A DNA stretch of 64,000 nt from Hybos culiciformis (Eukaryota; Arthropoda; Insecta; Diptera; Hybotidae), in assembly GCA_964007475.1 (NCBI GenBank), contig OZ023273.1, positions 66,523,560-66,587,559 of the forward strand. Reading direction: 5' to 3'. This document shows, piece after piece, positions 35,094-45,900 of the stretch (positions are counted from its first letter, which is position 1; each line of letters begins with the position of its first letter). The translations under genes and the position numbers were made by a program. The notes beneath the pieces were generated by a model, which saw nothing but the letters and a program-made list of their open reading frames with translations, was not told the origin of the DNA and did not search any database.

Positions 35094-35639
35094 CAGGGCT
35101 GCCAGATGGAATGAATGAAATTTCCTCAAATTTTCAAGAAATTTCCCCAAAATAGGCACTTTTTTAAAAAAATTCCTCAAATTTTTTTTTATATTTTTGT
35201 GTACCAAAATTTTTTTTTACCCTAAATTAAAAAAAAAAAAAAATTGGATAACGGTTTTACTCACTTCAGTTTTTCCCCAAAAACAGCTTATTTTTGCAAG
35301 ATTTCCTCAAATTTTTAATGTGTTCAGATTTTATGCGGTACCTATATGTTGTAAATCAAAAACTTTAGTTCCAACAATAGATTTTGAGCTCAACGTACGT
35401 AGAAGAATATGGTAATGATATAAATTTCTTAAAATCATTAGGGTGAAAAAAATTTAGTCTTAAATTTTAAATATTGTTGATTGCCACGTTAGCACAATAT
35501 TTCTGAATTTCTTCAAATTTTCCTCAGAAAAAAACATTTTCCTCAAATTTTTCCCCACGTTTTTTTTAACTTTTTTTTTTCCCCCGAAATTAAAAATTTC
35601 CTCAGTTTGGGGTAAAAATTCCTCAATCTGGCAGCCCTG
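35094..35639. mobile_element. Non-autonomous hAT-type element (546 bp)
   Basis: An exact 8-bp duplication cataagaa flanks the element (35086-35093 and 35640-35647). Terminal inverted repeats are cagggctgccaga at both ends, identical over 13 bp. Subterminal tcctcaaatttt motifs recur along both halves in opposite orientations. No transposase is encoded, and the ORFs on both strands are readings of the repeats. Confidence 0.92.
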
Positions 35640-35647
35640 CATAAGAA

Positions 35648-36098
35648 GTATAACTTCAAAAATAATTTCCAGAAAAATAGTTACCAGAAAAACAATTCCC
35701 AGAAAAACAATTCATAGAATTTGTACAAATCGAAGAATATTCGGTAAAGTTACATGCATATTATATAACTTTCAGAAAAGTTGCTTTGGTACATTTTTGA
35801 ATTTAATTGATAATATGAAAAGCACTTGAATATTTAAATAGTATGTACAAATTGTACACCGTTTAACTATCCAATAGTCCAATAGATCTTTATACATATT
35901 TGAAATGAACTTTTTATTGATTTAAGATCTCAATATAATTATACTTACTAGTTTATTAGAATGACTCAAATAAAATTCTATTAATCTACCTTTTTCCTAC
36001 AGATTATGTTTTAAGACAAAATGTAACCTTTCCAATGATATTTTATTGTTTGTTGCAGATTTATTATTTTATAGAAGGTTGTTCTTATCAGTATTTTA
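35648..36098. other. AT-rich DNA, no gene seen
   Basis: Three near copies of agaaaaacaattcccag occur at about 35670-35720. Two plus-strand acceptor-like tracts (ending at about 36002 and 36058) have no supportable exon behind them. Confidence 0.4.
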
Positions 36099-36197
36099 AA
36101 AAATTATTGTATAAGAATATGAAAATAGTTTTGAACAATTGCAAACAGCAAGTGCGAGAAGGTCCGCCACTACTTTATTTATGAGTTCCTCTTCCAT
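36099..36197 (-). CDS. Candidate start exon or short ORF
   Basis: On the minus strand an ATG at 36197 opens MEEELINKVVADLLALAV followed by CNCSK, using GC-containing codons in an AT-rich setting. The frame then runs into T-rich DNA and stops at about 36099. The likely coding part is the first 20-23 codons. An in-frame stop lies just upstream of the ATG. A short acidic start followed by a hydrophobic Leu/Ala/Val stretch recalls N-termini of Harbinger-like transposases, but this is only a resemblance. No strong donor site is visible. Confidence 0.3.
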
Positions 36198-36563
36198 ATT
36201 TTTTTTTTAAATAAAGTTTTAGAATTACTTTTTTCGAAAAATGTTCTTTATGCTTAACAAAAATATATCAAAATATATTTTGAGATATTCGTAGGAAATA
36301 TTTTTCACTTCCAACTAAGCCACAATTTATCCCAGGTATTTTGTTTTCTTAAAGCTGCCGTCATTAAGGTATCACTATAAAACAACTTTTTGTAAAATCA
36401 GTAAATTAAATTTTGACATTCTCTATAACACTAGTAATATGTCACAGTCTCCTATGTTGATAAAATGAAAAAATTAGGAAATAAAGATATATTGGCTAAT
36501 CTATTGATATTAATTACGCCAAGTTAACGTCAAATTAACATTACTCTCAGTTTGAAGGTGAAC
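36198..36563. other. AT-rich DNA, no gene seen
   Basis: No coding frame, repeat or splice-flanked island was identified here. Confidence 0.5.
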
Positions 36564-36817
36564 TGACATAACCGTGAATGCATAACCGCGAAAATTTTTT
36601 GTCATAACCACGAAACTGGAATTTGTATGAGTTTCGCGGTTATAACAAAAATTTTTGTTATAACCGCGAAACGAAATTTTTTAAATTTTTTGCCATATTT
36701 TTTCGCGGTTATGACAAAAAATAATTTAAGACATTTTTCGCGGTTATGACACTTTCATTTTTTATTTCGCGGTTATGACAAAAAAGTTTCGCGGTTATGA
36801 CATTCGCGGTTATGTCA
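36564..36817. repeat. Inverted array of cgcggttatgac motifs
   Basis: The motif cgcggttatgac or its reverse complement occurs about ten times. Copies in the left third face one way (cataaccgcgaaa) and those on the right the other (tttcgcggttatg). The outer ends tgacataaccgtgaatg and cattcgcggttatgtca are inverted copies, so the array itself is a palindromic unit of 254 bp. No coding capacity is present. Confidence 0.8.
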
Positions 36818-36929
36818 TGTAGCCTAATTTAAACATAAAGTTGTTGAATCAAATAAAAAATTATCCCAAAGGTCATGTAGCCTAATTTAAAAATAAAGTT
36901 GTTGAATTAAATAAAAAATTATCCCAAAG
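36814..36929. repeat. 58-bp tandem duplication at the array edge
   Basis: Two adjacent copies start gtcatgtagcctaattta and end attatcccaaagg with few mismatches. The first copy overlaps the last bases of the inverted array, so the duplication happened after or together with insertion of the array. Confidence 0.85.
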
Positions 36930-37797
36930 GTTGCAAATTTAATCCCTAGGATAACCAAAAATATTTCTGCATTTACTCTCTGCGGTCTATCGTATAAAAA
37001 TTTAAACCGAACAGTATAAATTAAGACCACATTTTGAGCTTTAAAAATTTTTGGTTTCAATTTTCACTCTTTTATTTAAAAATAATAAACTATGGAGTGC
37101 AAATTATTCTACAAAGGATAAATTTACACTCTGAAGTTTAAAAATAAATACTTCTGGTACACAAACAACAAAATGTAAGTTCACATTCTATGTTTAAAAT
37201 TTTTAAACAATAAATGTGTAAGTTTACTTATCTTTTATAAAAAGTTCACAACATTCTTAATTCAACTCTTTTTTGAGCATTTTTCTTTTTTAACACCTCT
37301 GAAATAATGGGCGTAATTTTACACAAAAAAAATTACCATTATTATCTTGCTAAAATTACCACCAAAAACATATATTTTCTAGAGTGTACCTTATATGATG
37401 AGTAAATTGAACATAATATTCCAATTATTATCCATATATAATATTTTTGAACAAGAAGAATATCCAAATATTTTTTTTCCAATGAATTAAAGTACCTTCT
37501 TTATTTTAAGCAAAAATAAATCAAAATTAAATTTAAAATGAATTAAAATTTAATGATATCTGATCTTTTAAAAATAGTTTAATCATAATTCCAACGTTCC
37601 CAGAACCTTGTATAAAATAAGGAACCTATTTTTTATTAATAATTTCCTAAGAATTTATTGTTCTATGTATGTAAATAAAAATATCGATGAAACAAATAAT
37701 CGAAGATTTAACGGTGATGGTCCTAAATTCGATTTTAGTAGCGTCTGATTATAAATTAATTTTTGAACTTACTTATTATTTTTTATTTTAATTTTAG
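36930..37797. other. AT-rich DNA upstream of a candidate exon
   Basis: No coding frame or element was seen. The last 40 bases are a T-rich tract suitable as a splice acceptor polypyrimidine tract. Confidence 0.45.
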
Positions 37798-37850
37798 TTT
37801 TCATGGCTGGCGATGGGATTATGTTTAATACAGACTTCCGCACTTGCGAT
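37798..37850 (+). CDS. Candidate 53-nt exon, possible signal peptide
   Basis: A T-rich tract ending ttttag precedes the exon and a consensus donor gtaagaaag follows it. The 53 nt are about half G+C in an AT-rich desert. In one frame they encode FSWLAMGLCLIQTSALA, a hydrophobic core ending with A-x-A, as in secretory signal peptides, possibly initiated at the internal Met. A second frame starting at the first ATG (37803) is also open and reads MAGDGIMFNTDFRTC. The third frame is closed. Flanking exons were not found, so the gene is unknown. Confidence 0.45.
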
Positions 37851-40800
37851 GTAAGAAAGTTACTGCTTTAAAATATAAAAATAAAAATTTTGCTTCGACC
37901 CATACCCAGTGTTAAACAGTAATTCATATAAATTGGGATTAAGAACAAATGTACTAAAATTTATATATAATGTAGATTAACGTCTCAGAAAATACAAAGT
38001 TAAACTTATCAAATAAAATATTAGTTTTTATTCATTTCAATATTTTATTTTCAATTTTAGTAATATGCTGATAAGAGTAGAATAATCGAGAGTATATTCT
38101 ATATCTAGAGAAATCAAATGATAAAATAAATTAACAAATCTACTCGATAATTTATATAAAGATGGATTCAACCCTGAATTCTTCATTAGGTGTAATATAT
38201 TTATCTCTTGTATATCACTCACGACATTATAATGTTGAAATGCGATGATATAAAAATATAAAATAAAAATTAAAATTTTTTATTCGAAATGAATAATATT
38301 TAAAATTCACGTGAATATTTAATAATGAGTTTGAAACAAAAATAAATTAATAACAATGGTCAAGAACTTATTATTTGGAAATATGAAATTTGAAGGAAAA
38401 TTGTTCGAATTTTATGAATATAGATATTTGTATATGTGTGAAATTTCCAAGAAAATTAAGCTATATAAAAAGAAAATTTAATAATGTATAAATCTATAAA
38501 TAAGTTATAAAAATTTCCGTAAAAGGAACTTGACATTGAAATCAAACGAAACCAAAAATTTTCAATGAATTTCGATTTATCAAAAAAAAAATAAAAGAGA
38601 ATTATACGAAAAATTACATTTTTCCAAAGCACACCTGAAATTGTTTTTTTTTTATAGCAGTCCAAAAGGCGTGAAAAATTCTTTTTTAAGAAATTATTTT
38701 AAAAAGTATACATAAATTAAAGAATTTAATGTATATATTTGTTGAATTTGTGCATATTAGATATGTTCAAATTATTTTTTTTTTGTTATATTCTAAAGGG
38801 ACAATAAAAATATGATAATATTGAGTGCTAAAAACCTTATTTCTTTAACAAATGGAAATGATGTACTTATTTACATATGGTATCAATAACGATAATGCCA
38901 TTTGTTTTTAATTAAAAAAAAATATTTTTAGTAATTTATTTTTAGATATTATAGATTGGATATTTCAAACTCCATCCTGAATAAAATTTTTTAAAACTGA
39001 GGGAAAAAATTTCGAATTTTCTTGAAATTAAGAAAACGATGACGGCTTGACTTTTTTTGTTATGTTATGTTACCCAAACACCAATCTTTTCTAAAAACAG
39101 TTCTAATAAATTTTATTAAATATAGTAAATAAGAATACTTTCACCTAATTTATATATGTACAATTGTATATATACATATATATACAAAAATTTATTATTT
39201 ATATATTTTTTTTTTTTTGTGGAATTTTAATTTTCTTTTACCTAGAAATACCTTTATTTTTATAGGTACATACATAATGAAAATTCAAATATAAGTAAAA
39301 CAAAAAAAAAAAAAAACATTACACAAAAGTCCTTGTCTTATTAAAACAGTTTAAAATCAGGACAAGCGCAAAGAAATATCCGTAAATAGTCAACTCCCAC
39401 AAATTAGCTTGAATTTTTAAAATAAAATAAAAAAATATAATATAGGTATACTTAAAAACAAAAACGACGTATTTGAAAAAACAAAATAAAATCAACCAAA
39501 TAACTCATTCCTCATAAAAGAAAAGGAGTGAAAGAAATAGCTTTATAATTCGCCTGAAAGGAAAATTCTTAAATACATACATTGAAAAATTTTCATATAT
39601 CTTTAAGAAAGTTTTCTTTTTGAGTTAAAAGGACGTTTTTTTTTGTTTTTTTGTTTAATATTCTTGCGAAAATTATGTGTGGCTTTTTTTTCCGTATAAA
39701 TACATACATAAAATTTTCCAACAACTTGTTGAGCAACATATTTTAGTGTTAAACTATAATGAAAATATGAGAGAAAAAAAAACAACGTGGTATATCTGAA
39801 AAAAATAAATCTAGAACGCATGTATTCTCCTCTTGTTTATAAACGTGATAAATAAAAAATTTTATGAATTCCAAACAACAGAATATTAGTTTTAATATTG
39901 AGCAGCAGCATGAAAAAAAAGTATTCTAAAACATTATGTTTATGAATTTATTTATAATTTCATTTTTTAAACATTAATAATCATTATAATTATATAATTA
40001 TTATAATCATTATAATTATAAATCAATTTGAATGTAAAGTGCAGCCCGATCTACCTAAAAAAATTATTTTCATTTTAACAAGCCACTAGATTGAAATTTA
40101 CCAGGTTTAGATCTCCGACGAAAGGAATAATTTTAAGTATGGTGAAACATAGTGTTGTGATTTTCTTTTTTAAATATGGTCATAAGAAAATAACTTAGTA
40201 GTAAATAATTTAAATTTAAAGTAACATTTTCCATTTTACTTTTATTTTTTTTGTGGTCTTTATCTCAGGGCCAACTACAGTTTTAGAGGCTCACTTTTTC
40301 GAGACATCTTTTAGTTATCAAAAATCCGTTTTATTGATTAAAATCGGTTTATTTATAAGGAAGGTAGAGCATTTGATAAAACAGTCTATTGAACCTCAAA
40401 CAAAGTTATAAAATTATTAAATAACAATGAAAATAATATTTATGTTATCAAATTTAAAATCAAATTTCCTAAGTTTTCCACAAATTAAAAAAAAATTCAC
40501 AAATCTAAGATAAAGTTTTATAATAATTATTGAACATAAATGTAATAAACACAAAATCGTTATTAATATATTAAATTATACAATTGTAATGTTAGTTAAA
40601 TGTTTTTAAATGGTAAATTATCGATTTTTATAAAACGTTAAAATCTTAAAATGTAAATTTTAATTAAATATTTTTTTTTTTAATAAAATGTAATTTTAAT
40701 TAATTAAACAGGTAGGTTTAGGTTTACAGTAAAGTGGATGCAAGTTTATTATCGTTACATCTATAAACATTATTAAGTTTTATGTGGTTTCAACTTTACT

Positions 40801-43184
40801 TCACAAAAATGATTATTATTTCAAAATTAAAGTTTACTATTTGAACAGAATGAGAATTGATGAAATGCAACTGGATAGATTTATTTGCAAATTTTTGGAT
40901 AACATTTTTTATTTTCAATTTACATAAATATCTCTGGTTTTTATAAATTAAAATATAATAAAAATCTACATTTAGTTTTATTTATTTTTTCAATGAAATT
41001 GAAATAAAACTAATATATTCGACCACGTGATAACAAAATTGATTGCAAATATTTTTTATTTCAATGATGACGTTTGTATTTAGATAGAAAAATGTTTTTT
41101 TTTATTTGGTTGTCAGCAGCATCAGCAGCATTGATGATAGGAAATAATAAAAACATAATAAAGCATTTTTATATGAAATATTACATTTATAGTCAGCAAA
41201 ATCATATAAATGAAATCTAAAAGCCGAAATTATTTCACATTGTTTTTGTTTTTAGCATAAAATTAACAAAATTTAATCTAATTTATATTTATTCCAGTGG
41301 AAATTTTATGCTAAGTTCAGTAAAATCTATTTTAAAAAAAATATATATAGTGCGATAAGGAATATTTTTGTAAAAACAAATAATTTGTAATGTTTGTATA
41401 CTTTTTATGAAACAAAGTATTACGTACAATTAATAACTAATATGTACTATAATTATTTATTATTAACTATTATTATTATTATTAAATACTAAGTATAATT
41501 CTAAGATGTTTAAATAAAATACTCTTGTTTTTATCAAATAAAAAAAACATTTGATTGATTTTTGTTCTTCACAAAATATAAATTTTAATATTTTTCATAT
41601 ATAGAAGAGTGCGTTTATTAATTAAATTTAGTTACAATTACAAGTTTGATGCTTTATTGAACGAAATAAAGACTGAAATTGTTTTCAATACACATAAAAG
41701 TATGTATGTTTATAATCAAATGAATAATCAAAGTTTGAAAAGCTATCAATTAATTTCCTTTCGGTTTATTCTAAAGTTAATTCTAGAATCTAATTAGAAG
41801 TGCAATGAATTTTTTCACGCATAGGTCAAAATGTGTAATGGTATATTATTATGTATAAATGTATATTTGCAGTAACTTCGACTAACTTCAAATATTCGAA
41901 GAAAAATATTTTTATAATATGCCAGCGACTTTCCTTAACAAGTAAAACCTGATCGAAATTCCAAATTTTATTGTGTATTTATTTTATTATTGTTCTAATT
42001 AATGCAAAAGTGATATACATATTGCATAACAATTATACATTCAATTAATCTAATCCAGATTCAGTATTTAATATATATATGCATAGTATTGATTTGATAC
42101 CTGGGTTATACTTATTCAAAAGATTTATGTCAATAAAAATCTAGGTGTAAAAATCTAGACTAAAAAAAGGACACACCTCTACTAAATACAAGATAAAGAT
42201 GATATACATATATATACATTATCTTTAAATATACCTACATATAATTTGTCTATAAATATGTGCAATAATTTTAAACGAAGAAATTGTATTATTTTTTTAC
42301 TTAAAATATATAGGAGATTCCTAAGACGTAAGCAGACGTTATTGCTAGTTGCTTATTGGTCCAAAAAAAAAAAAAACTTTTTTTTCATTTTAATTTCCTC
42401 AATTAAAGCTCGTTATAATGAAATGATGTTGCTATTCCAAATTTAATAAGTTTTAAATAAAGTAATATTTCATTATAGTGTTATCATTAAAAAGATTATG
42501 ACGATGGACATTGATATGAATGACACACATCTTTATCTATATATATAAATACAATATACATATTACATTTATATATATAATGAAACTTGGCAGATCAACA
42601 AAAATGATCTAGGAAATTTTATATTTTATGTTTTCTTATTGTTATATAACTAGAATAATAATATCTTGTAAATTATAACAATAATTACAAAACAAAAATT
42701 TGCCTAAAAAAATTTGTGTGATAAAAATTTGACTGTTATTAAATTTGTATAAAAAAACTCTGTATTTCTATTCAACTAAATTTTATAAAATTTAACTAGC
42801 TTAAGCTCGTTGCGGTAGTCAATTTAAAGAATTACAATCAAATCTAATTTAATTACTGACAAATGCATTTACAGTCAAATGTACTGCTCCTTTCGGATGT
42901 CACTTGGTTGAAAAACTGTGAGGAAAGTTGTTACACTTGTTACACTTGCACTTGATGTTGTATGTGTTAAAATTTCTTTTTTGTTATTTTCCTAAAAACT
43001 GCCCGAATTTTTTATACCAAAAAGTTATGAAACAGTAGAAATTTGTCAAACTCATTAAGAAACATTAAGGGTAAATTACAATTGCCCTGAAAGTTTTTTT
43101 TATTTCCTTTAGGGACGAAAACAAAGTTGACAAATGTATATTATTCAAAGAAGATTAAAAAATATAATTTGATGATCAAAAATT
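37851..43184. other. AT-rich DNA, possibly intron
   Basis: No gene is supported. A cagcagcatcagcagc stretch lies near 41117. A region near 42860-42905 has a branch-point-like tactgac, an acceptor-like tttacag and a donor-like gtgagg, but three open frames and no clear product. Confidence 0.4.
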
Positions 43185-43333
43185 ATGAAGCCGTCCGTCG
43201 AAGATAAATCAGATAAATCAGAAATTATCTTGGTTTGACAATTAATAGAGTTAATACAATTCCGACTGAAGTGTTTTATTGTTAGGTGAGTGAGCCGGAA
43301 ATTTTCCGTTTTTATCCTGAAATTGATATTTGA
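43185..43333 (+). CDS. Speculative two-exon micro-ORF (31 aa)
   Basis: ATG at 43185 opens 16 codons (MKPSVEDKSDKSEIIL). A 53-bp segment from gtttga to gttag follows, then 16 codons beginning VSEPEIFRFYPEIDI and a TGA. Both joins are phase 0, and small introns of this size exist in insects. The donor is weak and the peptide is not recognised, so it may be chance. Confidence 0.18.
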
Positions 43334-45875
43334 AAAACTTGTAAATATTTGTTTCGATTGTGAAGTAAATAAAAGAAATAATTAATAAAAATCAAACGTA
43401 GAAATAAAGCTAAGACATCATGATGATATGTAATTTAATTATAGTTTGTAAAATTCCATAAGTGGTTTCTTTTTTTTGCACAATCTTTATCGTGTTTTTA
43501 TTTTCTTTAAAAAAAAACCTGCAACTTTTGAGAAAGTTATGTTATAAACTTTATATGATTCCTAGAACTTTACTGAATAAATGGAATACAAGCATTTTCA
43601 TTTTCAAACTCAATCTATATTTTGAATTTATTTATATTTATGTGCATATATTTAAAAAACAAAAAAAAAAGACAAAAATTGAGGATTTTGAAATGTTAAT
43701 GTATATCGTAAGTTGCTAAAATTATCTGTTTGTTTATAATAGATTTACAGATAATAAATAGTTGAAGCAATAGAAATTTATATAAATTGACAGTATTATT
43801 TTATTATATGCAATTGCAAAATTTAAATAAAATGTAGTTATAAGTAAGAATGATATATTTTAACTAGATACGTAATACGATATGTCCTTCAAAATTTTAA
43901 TTCCGTATGGAATTCATTTATATTTAAATTAAAGCTTTTTTTTCATCTATATATACGTATGTAGATATGTTTGTTTATTTACATTTATTACCTTCGATTC
44001 AAGTTTTTATAATTTTTTTTTTTTTAGTTTCTTTTAAACAGAACGAAGAACATATGAAACTTTATTCTATATTGCGAATATTTTTAGTTTAATTTAATAA
44101 AGCTTTTACTAATAATTAGATTGAAATTTGCAAAATATTTTATTCAGAAAGTTTACATAAATTAAAATGAATTCTATTTTACGTAAATTAAAAAAAATAA
44201 TTAAATATTTTTTGGGTAAACTCTAGTTTGAATTGATTCGAAAATTCACCGTCTTCTATAGAATGTTATTCAATTAGTAGGTGTAGAATTTTTCTATCTA
44301 TGCAATGAGTATTCTTTCTATATGATGAACTGATAATAAGATAGTACGGAAAAATTCTATAATGCTGCAAGGCAAATATTTATGATATTCAAGGCAAATT
44401 TAATATAAAATTGTTCAACATAAAATGTACCACTGAGATTTACTTGCTATCTACGCAAGATTATACCACTACACAAATAATTGTATTCGAGTATAAGATA
44501 TTTCCTATAGTCTTGATATATTTTTAGCATTAAAATACTTATTTTAATTTGTTTCTTCCCACTGTAGGTACACATCATTTGTTTTATTTATTTCATTCAT
44601 TATTAGGATATTTAAAATTTTTTAATAAATTTTACATGATTCTGATTAATTTTAAAGTTATTATGAACCTTCGTACTACTTACTTAATTTATATATACAT
44701 ATAATATGATATTTTTAATTGAAAATATTATTTTTAGAATATCCTTTTACTTGCAGATTTCTTTCCATATACCACAAAGTGAGAATTTTTATTAATAAAA
44801 TAAATTTTATTCAAACAAATTGTTATAAGAGAGCGAATTAATTTATTTTACTTTAAAATTTATTAATTGTATGTATATATGAATTTTTTTTTTTATATAT
44901 AGTTATCTACATACATATATATTATATACAGAATTTTATATATATAATTTTTTTAATATACATTAATTTCAGTTTTGAGTGTTAATGGAATTGGCCTAAA
45001 TATAGAAATGGCTTGAATATTCAAATTAGAACAATTAATTAAGAATGAAATTTTCCCAAGAATGACTTAACAAATTATAATGACATATAAAATAACAGAT
45101 CATCGTAATTATAGTATATAAATATATTTTATATTTGTATATGATAGTTGATGATAAATTTATGAAAATTATTTTCATCTTTAAATTGTTAAAAAATTAA
45201 AATTAAAAAAATTTTATAATTTTGGAATTTCGGTTAGTATAATATGATATATATATATTCGTGTATGATAATAAAAGATCAGAACGATCATATTGTCAAA
45301 ATTAAGAGAAAACTTTGTTGTATATAGTATAAAGTAAATTAATGAAAATAGCTTATTCTTGAAATATTTAAATATGTTCTTTCATATTGTAAAATTACAT
45401 ATCTAGCTCTACAATAATAATAATACCTATTTATTCGAATAATTTATTTATGAGTTTGACATTGTATATTATGTAAAAGCTTAAGTTTAAAATATTATAA
45501 AACATAACCTTAAAATTAATTTATTATCGTAAAAGCTTCTACAATGATTTATTCTATATTTAATACCTAATAAAAAATAACAGTAAAATAATTAATAATT
45601 ATACTTTAAAATGTATTTTAATTAAAATAAATAAATAAAAAAAAAAAAATTTAAACACCCACTTTATTGTAAAGCAATATTATGGTGTAAAATGATGAAA
45701 CAATTTTATAAAATTAAATGAATTGTATTATAATTTTAAAATTTTTTTTTTACTAATTATATGAAAAATGAAAAACTTTAGATAAGGAAAATTGTGTTAA
45801 TGTTAATTAAATAAAAAAATAAAACATTAAAGAGTTTTTCTTTTAAAATCTTATTTCTTATTGTCTTCACATCTG
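43334..45875. other. AT-rich DNA, possibly intron
   Basis: Chance ORFs and simple ta repeats only. Confidence 0.45.
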
Positions 45876-45900
45876 CACACTAAAAAAACGAATAGCTGCC
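45876..45900 (+). repeat. Short dispersed repeat, copy 1
   Basis: The sequence actaaaaaaacgaatagctg followed by ccg closely matches 49761-49785 (actgaaaaaaacagatagct). The following bases differ. It may be the end of a common transposon. Confidence 0.5.

Noticed and set aside
42860..42910. Possible 43-nt microexon after tactgac and tttacag
   Set aside because: Two frames stay open through the donor-like gtgagg and a tandem ttgttacac repeat follows, so nothing distinguishes it from chance.
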